DNA of 64,000 nt, taken from Algoriphagus sp. GTDB lineage: Bacteria > Bacteroidota > Bacteroidia > Cytophagales > Cyclobacteriaceae. This document shows, one piece after another, positions 9,406 through 20,569 of this stretch. The notes beneath the pieces were generated by a model. It was given only the letters and a program-made list of their open reading frames with translations. It had not been told where the DNA came from and ran no database searches. Each line of letters begins with the position of its first letter. The stretch's first letter is position 1. The stretch covers positions 31,268 through 95,267 of the forward strand of contig JAMNXQ010000003.1 in NCBI GenBank assembly GCA_023653075.1. Reading direction: 5' to 3'. Made by a program: the position numbers and the translations under genes.

Positions 9406-10968
9406 TTAATGCACCTCACCCATCATTTTTTTCAATACAGGTTTTAGAAGTAGCAAAACAAAGGCAGAACCCATCACCGTATACACAATCAACATAAACT
9501 GATCTGGCATGGCTGCAAGACCCTCCTCTGATCCCCCACTCGCTTCACCCGCAATCAAGCCTGCAAATAAATTGCCCAAGGCTACTGAAAGAAACCAAAT
9601 TCCCATCATTTGACCTCCATATCCTTTTGGAGCCAATTTGGTCACTAGCGAAAGCCCTACAGGAGACAAACTCAATTCACCAAAAGTGTGGAATAAAAAG
9701 GTGATGATTAACCAACTAGGCGCTGCTAACTCACCTGAAGCGGCAATTTTGGTTGCGAAATACATCACAAAGAAACCCACACCAAGCATCGCTAGTCCAA
9801 AAATGAACTTTAAAGGTGAACTAGGTTCTAAATTCTTACGTCCCAACCAAACCCAAAGTGCGGCAAAGAAAGGTGCGAAAATGATGATGAATAAGGAATT
9901 AATAGATTGGAAATAGCCTGTAGGAACCTCCCAGCCTAACACCGTTCGATCCATAAAGCGCTCAGCAAATAAGTTCAAGGTTGAGCCTGCCTGCTCAAAT
10001 CCAGACCAAAACATGGCAGAGAAAAAGAATAAGATGGCAATTACACCCACTTTGTTTTTATCGACTTTAGAGAGGCCGCCAAAAGCAATTACATAGCCCA
10101 AGTATCCTGCAGCTACAAGCGCGATGACCACACCAGAGGATTTAGCAATTGCTGCCGCATCGATCTTAGCAATTCCTGAGAATAGGACTCCGATCACTAC
10201 CAAGCCCACCAAACCAATCAGGGAGGTAATACTTTTCAATTTCTTTTGTGCTTGCTGTTCGGCTGTGCTTTGCGCCACAGGCACCTCACCATATCCGTCT
10301 AATGAACTACCCGTCAATTTGTATTGAATCAAACCGAAGATCATTCCTAGCCCTGCAAGACCAAAGCCCAAATGCATGTCGTATTCTGCCACTGAGGCAC
10401 AAGCAAGAGGTGCGATAAATCCACCAATATTGATTCCCATGTAGAAAATAGAAAAACCTGCATCTCGCTTGGAACTGCCCACTGGATAAAGTTGGCCTAC
10501 AATCGAACTGATGTTTGGCTTCAAAAGTCCCGTACCTAGGACAATCAAGAGCAAGCCCAAAAAGAAGGAAGTAGTATCTAATGCAGTCAAGGTGGTTTTT
10601 GTTGCTGCGCTACCTGAAACCCAGCCTTCGATTCCTGGAACTGCCATCATAAAATGGCCTAATGCGATAATTATGCCTCCATACCAAACAGACTTTTTCA
10701 ATCCAAACAATCGATCTGCAAGCCAGCCCCCAGGTAGGGCCAATAAGTAAACTCCCATGGTGTAAAGCCCATAAATGGCACCTGCAGTAGGATCATCAAA
10801 ACCAAGCCCACCATCTGCAATGGCCTTGGTCATGAATAGAATCAATAAGGCGCGCATGCCGTAATAACTGAAGCGCTCCCACATTTCTGTAAAGAATAAA
10901 GTCATCAGCCCTTTCGGGTGACCAAAGGCAGTAGGACCTGTAAATTCGGGATTGAGTGCTTTTTCCAA
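9406..10968 (-). CDS. Peptide MFS transporter (POT/PTR family oligopeptide:H+ symporter)
   Basis: GHPKGLMTLFFTEMWERFSYYGMRALLILFM, DRLFGLKKSVWYGG, GTGLLKPNISSIVGQLY, FSIFYMGINIGGFIAPL. Confidence 0.94.
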   Translation of the reverse strand: MEKALNPEFTGPTAFGHPKGLMTLFFTEMWERFSYYGMRALLILFMTKAIADGGLGFDDPTAGAIYGLYTMGVYLLALPGGWLADRLFGLKKSVWYGGIIIALGHFMMAVPGIEGWVSGSAATKTTLTALDTTSFFLGLLLIVLGTGLLKPNISSIVGQLYPVGSSKRDAGFSIFYMGINIGGFIAPLACASVAEYDMHLGFGLAGLGMIFGLIQYKLTGSSLDGYGEVPVAQSTAEQQAQKKLKSITSLIGLVGLVVIGVLFSGIAKIDAAAIAKSSGVVIALVAAGYLGYVIAFGGLSKVDKNKVGVIAILFFFSAMFWSGFEQAGSTLNLFAERFMDRTVLGWEVPTGYFQSINSLFIIIFAPFFAALWVWLGRKNLEPSSPLKFIFGLAMLGVGFFVMYFATKIAASGELAAPSWLIITFLFHTFGELSLSPVGLSLVTKLAPKGYGGQMMGIWFLSVALGNLFAGLIAGEASGGSEEGLAAMPDQFMLIVYTVMGSAFVLLLLKPVLKKMMGEVH

Positions 10969-11245
10969 GGATGTTTCGGGTTAATAAGGTTAAATTCCAT
11001 TGCAATGATAAACTTTTTTAGCGCTTTATTGCAAAGAATATCTAGTAAACCCATTTAAATAAGCACACAAAAACTGGGGAATGAACCTAAATAAATTGTT
11101 CCTTTTTAGAATTCATAATATCCTATTTTTATTTTACGAAATCGATTGAAATAAAAAATTAAGGGGTTTTTAGGTTGACGTATTGATTCTGAAATACTAA
11201 TTTTGAGCAGTACTTTTTTTAAGTAAACCCAAATAAAACTAAAGG

Positions 11246-12829
11246 ATGAAGCAGCCACTTTCCCCTAGCACTCCCCTGTCACTTCTTGCTCAAAAAATTC
11301 ACTATCAACTACCTCCTTCCAAATTAATAGAGCATGCCTTGGAACGGAAAGAAGGAATCCTTACCAATACAGGAGCATTAATGGTTAATACTGGGAACTT
11401 TACAGGAAGATCCCCAAAGGACCGGTATCTAGTTCAAGATTTACTGACAAAAGATTCCGTTTGGTGGGGCGATATCAATATCCCCATAGACTCGGGACAT
11501 TTTGAACAACTTTATTCCAAAATGTTGGACTTCTTGCAAAATAAAGAAATCTACATTCGTGACTTACAGGTAGGAGCTGACCCTGAATATCGTTTATGCA
11601 TTCGAGTAGTGACCACCCTAGCCTGGCATAATCTGTTTTGCGATAATCTTTTTATCCGTCTTTCCGATGAGGAACTACTAGTATTTAAACCAGAGTACAC
11701 GATTTTATGTGTTCCAGAATTTAGTGCAGATCCAAAGTTAGATGGGGTTAAAAATTCCAATTTCACTATTTTGAATTTAAGTCAAAAAACGATTTTAATT
11801 GGGGGAACAGCCTATGCAGGGGAAATGAAAAAAGGAATGTTCTCCATCATGAATTACCTCTTACCTAAAGAGAAAAGTGTCCTACCGATGCATTGTGCGG
11901 CGAATGTTGGTCGTGATGGGTTATCCGCCTTATTTTTTGGTTTATCCGGAACGGGAAAGACAACACTTTCCTCAGATCCTAATCGAATGCTTATCGGGGA
12001 TGATGAACATGGTTGGTCTAAAAAAGGAATCTTCAATTTTGAAGGAGGATGCTATGCAAAGGTAATAGACCTAAGTGCCGAAAATGAACCTGAAATCTTT
12101 CGTGCAATTAAAGGAGGAGCCATTTTAGAAAACACGCGATTTCTTCCAGGAACCCTAGAGGTGGATTACCAAAATAGATCGGTTACCGAAAATACACGAA
12201 CCGCCTATCCATTAAGTCATATTCCTACAGCAATTCATCCCTCTATATCCGAGGCACCGAAACATATTTTTTTCCTTACTGCAGATGCTTTTGGTGTTTT
12301 ACCTCCCATTGCCAAACTTACTCAAGAACAAGCCATGTACCATTTTCTTTCGGGCTATACAGCTAAAGTTGCAGGCACAGAGATGGGAGTAAAAGAACCC
12401 AAATTAACTTTTTCTGCCTGTTTTGGTGCTGCATTTTTACCCTTGCATCCCCTCCGATATGCGGAATTATTTGGTGAAAAATTAAAATCTAGCCATGCAA
12501 CTGTTTGGTTAATCAATACGGGCTGGACGGGAGGGCCCTATGGGGTTGGATCTCGGATGAAACTGAGTTACACTCGGGCCATGATCAATGCTGCTTTAGA
12601 AGGAAAATTAGATTTTGCCCCTTTCCGAAAAGATCCTGTGTTCGGTTTTCAAGTGCCAGAAATTTGTCCACATGTACCTGCATCCCTATTAAATCCAAAA
12701 GGAACCTGGGAGGACCCCGTAGCCTATGATCGACAAGCAAAGGAATTAGCAACTGCCTTTCGAAAAAATTTTGAAACTTATACTTCCAACTTAAATAAGG
12801 ATTTGATAAAAGGCGAGCCATTGATCTAA
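11246..12829 (+). CDS. pckA: Phosphoenolpyruvate carboxykinase (ATP)
   Basis: TGRSPKDRYLV, FGLSGTGKTTLSSDPNRMLIGDDEHGW, FEGGCYAKVIDL, NTRFLPGTLEVD, LINTGWTGGPYGVGSRMKLSYTRAM. Confidence 0.96.
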   Translation: MKQPLSPSTPLSLLAQKIHYQLPPSKLIEHALERKEGILTNTGALMVNTGNFTGRSPKDRYLVQDLLTKDSVWWGDINIPIDSGHFEQLYSKMLDFLQNKEIYIRDLQVGADPEYRLCIRVVTTLAWHNLFCDNLFIRLSDEELLVFKPEYTILCVPEFSADPKLDGVKNSNFTILNLSQKTILIGGTAYAGEMKKGMFSIMNYLLPKEKSVLPMHCAANVGRDGLSALFFGLSGTGKTTLSSDPNRMLIGDDEHGWSKKGIFNFEGGCYAKVIDLSAENEPEIFRAIKGGAILENTRFLPGTLEVDYQNRSVTENTRTAYPLSHIPTAIHPSISEAPKHIFFLTADAFGVLPPIAKLTQEQAMYHFLSGYTAKVAGTEMGVKEPKLTFSACFGAAFLPLHPLRYAELFGEKLKSSHATVWLINTGWTGGPYGVGSRMKLSYTRAMINAALEGKLDFAPFRKDPVFGFQVPEICPHVPASLLNPKGTWEDPVAYDRQAKELATAFRKNFETYTSNLNKDLIKGEPLI

Positions 12830-12940
12830 ACAAAATTTAATTTAAGATTAGTCTTTTTAAATCAGCAGCATCAAAAAGCCGAGACATTGCCTATTTTTGC
12901 ATTGCGAATTAGCAACAACCACTAATCATCATTCCAATCC

Positions 12941-13378
12941 ATGAAGACCGCTGAACTAATTACTGAAAAAGGAACCATGCGAGTAGAGTTTTACGAAAAA
13001 GATGCGCCAATTACCGTGCAAAACTTCGTAGACCTTTCAAACAAAGGATTTTACGATGGATTGACCTTCCACCGCGTCATCCCAAACTTTGTCATCCAAG
13101 GTGGCTGTCCTACTGGAACAGGAACAGGAGGTCCTGGCTACAAAATTCAATGTGAGCTAGATGGCGAAAACCAATACCATGATCGTGGTGTACTTTCCAT
13201 GGCACATGCAGGAAGAAATACCGGTGGATCTCAATTTTTTATCTGCCATAGCCGCGCAAATACCGCGCATTTGGACAGAAATCATACCTGCTTCGGAAAG
13301 GTCGTAGAAGGACTAGAGGTAATCGACGCGATCCGTGCTGGAGATAAAATTGAAAAAATTGTAATCCACGAGTCTTAA
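12941..13378 (+). CDS. Cyclophilin-type peptidyl-prolyl cis-trans isomerase
   Basis: [58 protein letters not shown]. Confidence 0.95.
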   Translation: MKTAELITEKGTMRVEFYEKDAPITVQNFVDLSNKGFYDGLTFHRVIPNFVIQGGCPTGTGTGGPGYKIQCELDGENQYHDRGVLSMAHAGRNTGGSQFFICHSRANTAHLDRNHTCFGKVVEGLEVIDAIRAGDKIEKIVIHES

Positions 13379-13388
13379 GATCCACTTT

Positions 13389-13432
13389 AAATCCGGTACA
13401 TGAATGATTTCATCCCTGTACCGGATTTTTTT
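13389..13432 (+). terminator. Rho-independent terminator after the cyclophilin gene
   Basis: AAATCCGGTACA...TGTACCGGATTT stem followed by T-rich run. Confidence 0.8.
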
Positions 13433-13439
13433 ATTTCTT

Positions 13440-13581
13440 ATTATCCGCTTTGTTAACAGTACCCAAAGAAATGTAAGGTTTGAAGTTCCATTAGCTAAGC
13501 TGTGGTCTGTGGACAGTCGTCTGTCGACGATTCCGCAGAAATTCAAGGATGTTTTAAGCTACTGGCATGATTGCGGATAAT
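13440..13581 (+). repeat. Dispersed intergenic repeat, copy A (TIR ATTATCCGC / GCGGATAAT)
   Basis: Aligns by eye with 33444-33604, 37523-37666 (revcomp) and 63692-63828 (revcomp); shared core GAGCTRTGGWCTGT..., GTCGTCTGTCGACGATT. Confidence 0.8.
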
Positions 13582-13587
13582 CCTATT

Positions 13588-15156
13588 TCATTTTTTCAAC
13601 TTTTGCAAGTCCTTCAAAATTCCAAGAACTTCTCCATGGATTTTTGAAGCAGTTTCCGGACCTAAGGAATTGATTTCCCCATAAGGTCTCTCCTTGTAAC
13701 CGTAAGTAAAAGGCGGATTTACATCCCACTGACTTTTAGGCACGATGTAGCCAATCATGTCGTTTGACATTCCAGAGAAGAAAATATACTGCCCTGGAAT
13801 CTTTTCTTTCAAAGCAGGCACTTCTACCGGCTTCATAGCGTAATCAGCCCCAGCAGGAGATTCAATACCACCATGCAGGATTTCAGGATAAAGTTCTCCA
13901 GGCACATGCACAAATGTGGCAGGTCCTAACTTCCATGCAGAAACCTCTGAGCGGATTTTTTTCCATCCCACAAAGCCTCTATCAAAAATGCCTACGAATG
14001 CGGCCAATTGAAAGAGGGAATTGTCCATTCGAAGGGAAATAGATTTGGCTCTTATTCCTAAATCTAAAGTGGAATGAACAATCAAATTGGAGTCGCGAAG
14101 GGTTTCCAAAGTGATTTTAGCCAAGGCTTTCCCTTGCGCAAGCAGTTTATCAGGAGCTTGTTTTTGGTAACTGACACCCGAATAGGGATCCTTAACTGAA
14201 AGGTCTGGGGGTGTAGTCATCAATCCTCCTACCGCACCATTTAGAAAGATCGTCACACCACCTACTCCTGGTTCGGTTAAGGTGTCAGATACTGGAATCC
14301 CCTTCTCGACAAAGTTTCGCCAAGGATCGGCAAAATCGGAACTGATTTGAATATTTTCTAGCCAGAGGGTCTCTGGATGATTGCCCCAATTCAAGAGGGT
14401 ACCTAGGGTGGAGCCCGTTTGTGCATCGAGAACTTGCATCAAGTGCAAGCCAGCATCCGATACAAAAGGTGGACGCGTGTCTCCTACTAAACCCTTTAGT
14501 CGCTCTGGTTCTTGGGCAAATTTAAAATGAGCAGGCTTTCTTACGGTATAGGCCTCTCCTATTGCTTTCGCAATTCCTTCTTTAACGGAGGTCAGGTACT
14601 TTGGATTGACACCCCTCACATAATCTGAAGGACCCCACATGCCCATCAAATCCGGTGCGGAATGCACGTGGGTACTGGAAATGACCACATAATCTAATTC
14701 AGGATACTTTTCCTGGATCAATTTACGCGTAGCAATCACCTCATCGTTTCCAAATCCAATCATATCTATCACGCAAAGGGCTAGGGAAACATCTCCAGAT
14801 TCGAGTACCATGGCCCTTGCCCAAAGTTTGTCCAATACACTTTGTGCTGGCCTTGAATTATGAAAGCCCGCTAACCAAACTGCATCAAATTCCCCATTCC
14901 CATTGGCATCGATAAAGCGATCCCCTTTTTCTGGATCGTACTTCGAATCCCCATCCACATCTTCCCAAGTTTCAAAATCGGTTGGAGTAAGGTCCACTTT
15001 TGAAAATCCCGCTTGAACTGTAGCTGCTGGACTGTATAAAGAAACGTCAGTTTGGTAGTCTGAATGCCGATCTCGAAATTGATATCCTGCATAAACAAGG
15101 ATTGTAAGGAGTAACACAAGAACAATTCCCAAGAAAATTAGAAGCCCTTTTCGCAT
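13588..15156 (-). CDS. Neutral/alkaline non-lysosomal ceramidase-like membrane-anchored protein
   Basis: N-terminal TM anchor; QAGFSKVDLTPT, VWLAGFHNSRPAQSV, VISSTHVHSAPD, NWGNHPETLW, FLNGAVGGLM. Confidence 0.75.
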   Translation of the reverse strand: MRKGLLIFLGIVLVLLLTILVYAGYQFRDRHSDYQTDVSLYSPAATVQAGFSKVDLTPTDFETWEDVDGDSKYDPEKGDRFIDANGNGEFDAVWLAGFHNSRPAQSVLDKLWARAMVLESGDVSLALCVIDMIGFGNDEVIATRKLIQEKYPELDYVVISSTHVHSAPDLMGMWGPSDYVRGVNPKYLTSVKEGIAKAIGEAYTVRKPAHFKFAQEPERLKGLVGDTRPPFVSDAGLHLMQVLDAQTGSTLGTLLNWGNHPETLWLENIQISSDFADPWRNFVEKGIPVSDTLTEPGVGGVTIFLNGAVGGLMTTPPDLSVKDPYSGVSYQKQAPDKLLAQGKALAKITLETLRDSNLIVHSTLDLGIRAKSISLRMDNSLFQLAAFVGIFDRGFVGWKKIRSEVSAWKLGPATFVHVPGELYPEILHGGIESPAGADYAMKPVEVPALKEKIPGQYIFFSGMSNDMIGYIVPKSQWDVNPPFTYGYKERPYGEINSLGPETASKIHGEVLGILKDLQKLKK

Positions 15157-15240
15157 AGATTTGGATTGTAAAACGTAAGCCTAAACTACTTTTTTTTTCT
15201 AAGAAGGAAAGTTAAACCGCTGAACATGAAGGAATCAGCC

Positions 15241-15969
15241 TTACAAATTCTGGTTTTGCTGCCAAAAATGGCGCTCATGAATTTCGGCATGCGGTACAAT
15301 ATCCTTGTACCAACGCAAACGAAGTTCGTCGCACTCCTCATCGGATAGCAAAAAATCAGGAATTTCCATTTCCTTGGCACGTTTCATCAATTCATAAAGA
15401 AAAATGGAAACAGAAACAGAAATATTGAAACTCTCGGTAAACCCTCTCATTGGGATATGCACAAGCCCATCTACCTTGGACTTTACTTCTTCGCTAATTC
15501 CTTCGTGTTCATTGCCGAAAACAAGGGCTACTTTTTGATTTGGCTTCATCGCCAATTCATGGATGGATAAGGAATTTGTCGCTGGGCTAGTTCCAAAGAT
15601 TGCATAGCCTTCGGATCTCAATCTTCCAAAGCACTGGTCCACAGCAGAACCTTCAGGAGTAAAATATTTATGTAAATCCACCCATTGAGCTGCTCCTCTA
15701 GTCACAAAAGGGTTGACCTTATACGTATCGGTCTTTTCAATCAAATGAATATTCTGAATCCCAAAGCAGTCACAAGTCCTAAGGACTGCACTGGCATTGT
15801 GTGGTTTGAATATATCCTCAAGCACCACCGTAAAAAATCGGGTACGTTGGGATAAAACTCGCTCAATAGCAGCCTTTTTATGCGGGGTAATGTATTTTCC
15901 CAAATAGTCTAGGAAATTAGGTTCGCTACCCGGCAAGTTACCTTCCTGCTGATTCATGGAAGCATTCAC
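15241..15969 (-). CDS. TrmH-family (SpoU) RNA 2'-O-methyltransferase
   Basis: VLEDIFKPHNASAVLRTCDCFGIQNIHLIE, VALVFGNEHEGISEEV, HIPMRGFTESFNISVSVSIFLYEL. Confidence 0.9.
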   Translation of the reverse strand: MNASMNQQEGNLPGSEPNFLDYLGKYITPHKKAAIERVLSQRTRFFTVVLEDIFKPHNASAVLRTCDCFGIQNIHLIEKTDTYKVNPFVTRGAAQWVDLHKYFTPEGSAVDQCFGRLRSEGYAIFGTSPATNSLSIHELAMKPNQKVALVFGNEHEGISEEVKSKVDGLVHIPMRGFTESFNISVSVSIFLYELMKRAKEMEIPDFLLSDEECDELRLRWYKDIVPHAEIHERHFWQQNQNL

Positions 15970-15973
15970 TTAC

Positions 15974-18613
15974 TTAAAACAAACCGAGCTGTTCATCCTC
16001 CCCTTTCTTTGGGGTTAGGGAAAGCGTACTACCCACTTCCAAATCATCTGGCAAATCTGTTATTGGCTCCTCAAAAGAAATCATATCTTCCTGGTCTTCA
16101 ACTGCAGCTATCTCCATCACTTGTTCGGATTCAATCAAATGCAAGTCTTTTACCTCATGGGTACTCAATTTATTTCCGATAGCCTTCCAACCTTTCACAT
16201 CAATCAACATTTCCAGATCGTAATCCATTTGCTCTTCGGCCTTGCCTTTAATCAGCGTCACAGAAACCTGTGCTTGCGCATCTGTGGTGACTACTTTGAG
16301 GTAGGATTGCTTGTGTTCCGTAATGAAGTTAAACCGCTTGTTGAGCGTCGTGGTCTCAATCAAAAAGCGTTTCACAAAGTAACCTTTGGTAGCCCCATCA
16401 AAGTAGACAGCTCCAATTACTTTTTGAGAATCAAATTTTTGAATCAATAGTACCTCTGTTGGCTCGTAGCGATTGGTCAACTCAAAACTGGTCAATTCGT
16501 AATCCCCACTTTTGTAGCACACCAGAATTTTATCGTCACCCAGGAAGTTGCCAATTTGCTTGCCTCGCGCATCAGTATTCAGTCGACCCACAGATACATC
16601 AAAGTAAATGTTGATGCCACCCAGGGTAGATTTACCTTCCATTTTAAATTGAACCTTACGCACAGGGTATCTAGTCAATATATTTCCGCCCGCAGCACGG
16701 CCTTTGATTTCAATCTCTGCAAAATCAAAATCGAACACTTTTACTCGAGCCTTAGCACCTTGAGTTAGGTATACGGTCACCACTTCAGCTTCTCCATTGG
16801 GATTGGCTGTGAGATACATGAGTTTGGATCCCTTGGTACCCTTAGTCAGGTCATATTCCTTGTCTCGGGTCACCCCCCCAACTTGAAAGCGTTTGACCAT
16901 GGCTCTTCCAGACACGCCATCCAAATAGATGAAGTTGTAAGTCATGCGCTCGTCATTCTTTCGAAACACCCCGACATGGACAATATCCTTGCCCATAAAT
17001 AACTTTTCTTGGATTTTGGATACCACCAACTTTCCGTCTCGGCGAATGGCGATGATGTCATCCAAATCCGAGCATTCACAGATGTACTCATCCTTTTTAA
17101 GTCCATAGCCCACAAAACCATCTGCCCGATTGACATAGAGCTTGGCATTATTTGCTGCCACTACTGCGGCCTGGATGGTATCAAATGCCCGAATCTCAGT
17201 TTTTCGTTCTCTTCCTTTGCCATATTTATCCAGCAAGTTTTGGTAATACGCAATCGCGAAATCTGTCAAATGTCTCAAATTGTAATTTACCTGCTTCAAT
17301 TCATCCTGAAGGCGCTTCATCAACTCATCTGCCTTGAAGGCATCAAACTTGGAGATACGCTTGATTTTTATTTCAGTCAAGCGAATTAAGTCTTCCTGTA
17401 CAATGATACGGTAAAAATCAGGCTTGTAGGGGTCCAAACCCCTATCGATAGCCTCCAATACCGCGTCCCAGGTGGTACATTCTTCGATGTCTCGGTAGAT
17501 GCGATTTTCAATAAATATCTTCTCTAGGGAAGAGAATAAGAGTTTTTCCAACAACTCCCCCTTCCGAATTTCCAATTCCTTACGGAGCAATTCCTTCGTT
17601 TGAGTGGTGTTGTACTTTAAAATCTGGTTAACAGTTAAGAAAACAGGCTTCTCATCAATGATGACGCATGCATTCGGCGATATGGATACCTCACAATCGG
17701 TAAATGCATACAAGGCATCAATGGTCACATCAGGAGATACCCCGGGAGCCAATTGAATCTGAATCTCTACATCCTTGGCAGTATTATCTACTACTTTTTT
17801 GATTTTAATTTTTCCTTTATCGTTGGCCTTCAAGATGGAATCAATCAGAGAATCTGTAGTAGTACCAAATGGTATTTCCTTGATTAACAATGTTTTATTT
17901 ACATCCTCTTCAATTCGTGCTCTAACTTTAATCTTTCCTCCCCGGAGTCCTTGCTGGTAATCCGAAAAATCAGCCAAACCACCGGTAAGGAAATCGGGTA
18001 GTACTTCAGGGGAGTTGCCTCGAAGGATTTCAATAGAGGCTTGAATCAACTCAATAAAATTATGAGGCAAAATTTTGGTGGACAATCCGACAGCGATACC
18101 CTCTACCCCTTGGGCCAAAAGCAACGGAAATTTCACAGGAAGCGTAACTGGCTCACGTTTTCTTCCATCGTAGGATAGCTGCCATTCTGTGGTTTGCGGA
18201 TTAAAGACCACATCTAATGCAAACTTGGATAGTCTCGCCTCAATGTATCGCGGAGCAGCAGCTCCATCTCCGGTACGCACATCTCCCCAGTTGCCTTGAG
18301 TCTCGATTAAGAGGTCCTTTTGCCCCATATTGACGATCGCATCCCCAATCGATGCATCCCCATGAGGGTGGTACTGCATGGATTGTCCGATGATATTGGC
18401 CACCTTATTGAATCGGCCATCGTCCATTTCCTTCATGGCATGCAGGATTCGGCGTTGGACAGGTTTTAATCCATCTTCTATGGCAGGCACTGCTCGCTCC
18501 AGAATCACATAGGAGGCATAATCTAGAAACCAGTCCTTGTACATTCCAGTTACGGGTACAGAACCATGCAAGCTGCTATCCGGATTTTCAGAAATTTGGG
18601 TATCGTCACTCAT
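15974..18613 (-). CDS. parC: DNA topoisomerase IV subunit A (gyrA/parC family)
   Basis: DYASYVILERAVPAIEDGLKPVQRRILHAMKEMDDGRFNKVANIIGQSMQYHPHGDASIGDAIV; paired with a parE-like gene. Confidence 0.93.
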   Translation of the reverse strand: MSDDTQISENPDSSLHGSVPVTGMYKDWFLDYASYVILERAVPAIEDGLKPVQRRILHAMKEMDDGRFNKVANIIGQSMQYHPHGDASIGDAIVNMGQKDLLIETQGNWGDVRTGDGAAAPRYIEARLSKFALDVVFNPQTTEWQLSYDGRKREPVTLPVKFPLLLAQGVEGIAVGLSTKILPHNFIELIQASIEILRGNSPEVLPDFLTGGLADFSDYQQGLRGGKIKVRARIEEDVNKTLLIKEIPFGTTTDSLIDSILKANDKGKIKIKKVVDNTAKDVEIQIQLAPGVSPDVTIDALYAFTDCEVSISPNACVIIDEKPVFLTVNQILKYNTTQTKELLRKELEIRKGELLEKLLFSSLEKIFIENRIYRDIEECTTWDAVLEAIDRGLDPYKPDFYRIIVQEDLIRLTEIKIKRISKFDAFKADELMKRLQDELKQVNYNLRHLTDFAIAYYQNLLDKYGKGRERKTEIRAFDTIQAAVVAANNAKLYVNRADGFVGYGLKKDEYICECSDLDDIIAIRRDGKLVVSKIQEKLFMGKDIVHVGVFRKNDERMTYNFIYLDGVSGRAMVKRFQVGGVTRDKEYDLTKGTKGSKLMYLTANPNGEAEVVTVYLTQGAKARVKVFDFDFAEIEIKGRAAGGNILTRYPVRKVQFKMEGKSTLGGINIYFDVSVGRLNTDARGKQIGNFLGDDKILVCYKSGDYELTSFELTNRYEPTEVLLIQKFDSQKVIGAVYFDGATKGYFVKRFLIETTTLNKRFNFITEHKQSYLKVVTTDAQAQVSVTLIKGKAEEQMDYDLEMLIDVKGWKAIGNKLSTHEVKDLHLIESEQVMEIAAVEDQEDMISFEEPITDLPDDLEVGSTLSLTPKKGEDEQLGLF

Positions 18614-18664
18614 TTTGGTAATCCCTGGGTTAAGGAAAATGGATTGGGGTACTACTCGGAAACC

Positions 18665-20566
18665 TTAGACATCTACCTCAGTATCCACTTCTTCTAGTTC
18701 AGTTTTTGGGTCATCAAGGGCCAAATCTTTCTCTACTCTCAGATTATCAATAATGAACACCTGACGATCTGGAGTGTTTTTACCCATGTAGAAGGTGAGC
18801 AGGTCCACAATTTTGGTGTCTTTATTGAGTAGAATAGGATCCAAACGGATATCCTCTCCGATAAAGGTTCCAAATTCTTCAGGGGAAATTTCACCCAAAC
18901 CCTTAAATCGAGTAATCTCGGGCTTATTTCCCAACTTATGAATTGCTCGTTGCCGCTCTTCGTCTGAATAGCAATAGATCGTCTCCTTCTTGTTTCTTAC
19001 GCGAAACAAGGGCGTATCCAAAATAAATAAATGCCCATTTTTTACCAGATCTGGGAAAAACTGGAGGAAATAGGTCATGATTAACAAGCGAATATGCATC
19101 CCATCCACATCGGCATCGGTGGCAATTACAATCTTTCGGTAACGAAGGTTTTCGATGCCATCCTCAATGTTCAGCGCATGCTGAAGAAGGTTAAACTCCT
19201 CATTTTCATAAACCACCTTCTTGGTCATTCCGAAGCAATTGAGCGGCTTACCGCGAAGGGAAAAAACCGCCTGGGATTGCACATCCCTGCTTTTGGTAAT
19301 CGAGCCCGAGGCAGAATCTCCTTCGGTGATGAATAGCATCGTTTTATTCTTCAACTCCTCCTCTGCCTTGGGATCATCGTAATGCACGCGACAGTCTCGA
19401 AGTTTTTTATTGTGGAGATTCGCTTTTTTAGCCCGTTCGTTGGCTAATTTTTTGATGCCAGAGATTTCCTTACGCTCACGCTCAGACTGCAGGATTCGCT
19501 TCAATAGAGCATCAGCAGCTCCTGGGTTTTTGTGCAGGTAGTTATCCAGTTCGGTCTTGATGAAGTCGTTGACGAAGGTTCGCAAGGTAGGTCCATCTGG
19601 ACCAATGCTCTGTGATCCTAATTTGGTCTTGGTTTGGGATTCAAATACAGGTTCCTGCACCCGAACCGCAATAGCCGCCACCACGGATTGTCTGATATCA
19701 GATGCATCAAAATCTTTCTTGTAAAACTCCCGAATGGTCTTTACGATAGCTTCCCGAAACGCAGCTAGGTGAGTCCCTCCTTGGGTCGTGTATTGTCCAT
19801 TGACAAAGGAATAGTATTCTTCTCCATAACTTCCAGAGTGCGTAATGGCTACCTCTATGTCATTTCCTTTCAAGTGAATGATCGGGTACCGAATACTTTC
19901 TTCATCCACTTTGTTGGATAGTAAATCGAATAATCCTCGATCCGAGAAGTACTTTTTCCCATTGAATTGGATACTTAAGCCTGCATTCAAGTAGGCATAG
20001 TTCCACATCTGATTTTCCAGATACTCTGGAATAAAGTGATAATTCTTAAAGATGGAGGCGTCTGGGGAAAACACAATCTTGGTTCCATTTCGATCCGAGG
20101 ACTTACCTACAGGTGGGTCATTGACTAGAATTCCTTTTTCAAATTCAGCCACCTTGGTATCCCCCTCTCGAAAGGATTGCACCTTAAAAAAATCAGATAG
20201 AGCGTTTACCGCTTTGGTACCCACCCCATTCAAGCCTACCGATTTTTGGAAGGCACCGGAATCGTATTTACCACCTGTATTAATCTTAGAAACGCAGTCA
20301 ATCACTTTTCCAAGGGGAATTCCTCTTCCGTAATCCCGAACTTCCACCTTATGCTCTGTGATTTTAACCTCGATAACTCGACCATGGCCCATCATGTGTT
20401 CATCAATGGAGTTATCCAAGATTTCTTTCACCAACACATAGATTCCATCGTCAGGCGCACTACCATCGCCTAACTTTCCAATATACATCCCTGGTCTCAA
20501 ACGGATATGCTCTCTCCAATCCAGCGAACGGATGCTGTCTTCAGTATAGTTTACTTGTGCTGCCAT
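18665..20566 (-). CDS. parE: DNA topoisomerase IV subunit B
   Basis: [70 protein letters not shown]. Confidence 0.93.
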   Translation of the reverse strand: MAAQVNYTEDSIRSLDWREHIRLRPGMYIGKLGDGSAPDDGIYVLVKEILDNSIDEHMMGHGRVIEVKITEHKVEVRDYGRGIPLGKVIDCVSKINTGGKYDSGAFQKSVGLNGVGTKAVNALSDFFKVQSFREGDTKVAEFEKGILVNDPPVGKSSDRNGTKIVFSPDASIFKNYHFIPEYLENQMWNYAYLNAGLSIQFNGKKYFSDRGLFDLLSNKVDEESIRYPIIHLKGNDIEVAITHSGSYGEEYYSFVNGQYTTQGGTHLAAFREAIVKTIREFYKKDFDASDIRQSVVAAIAVRVQEPVFESQTKTKLGSQSIGPDGPTLRTFVNDFIKTELDNYLHKNPGAADALLKRILQSERERKEISGIKKLANERAKKANLHNKKLRDCRVHYDDPKAEEELKNKTMLFITEGDSASGSITKSRDVQSQAVFSLRGKPLNCFGMTKKVVYENEEFNLLQHALNIEDGIENLRYRKIVIATDADVDGMHIRLLIMTYFLQFFPDLVKNGHLFILDTPLFRVRNKKETIYCYSDEERQRAIHKLGNKPEITRFKGLGEISPEEFGTFIGEDIRLDPILLNKDTKIVDLLTFYMGKNTPDRQVFIIDNLRVEKDLALDDPKTELEEVDTEVDV

Positions 20567-20569
20567 GGA

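Noticed and set aside
12892-12899. TATTTTTG promoter -7-like box upstream of the cyclophilin gene
   Set aside because: No TTG element at suitable upstream spacing; too weak to call
13313-13546. 77-aa minus-strand ORF across the cyclophilin end and repeat copy A
   Set aside because: Covers a terminator and part of the repeat; no protein-like signal
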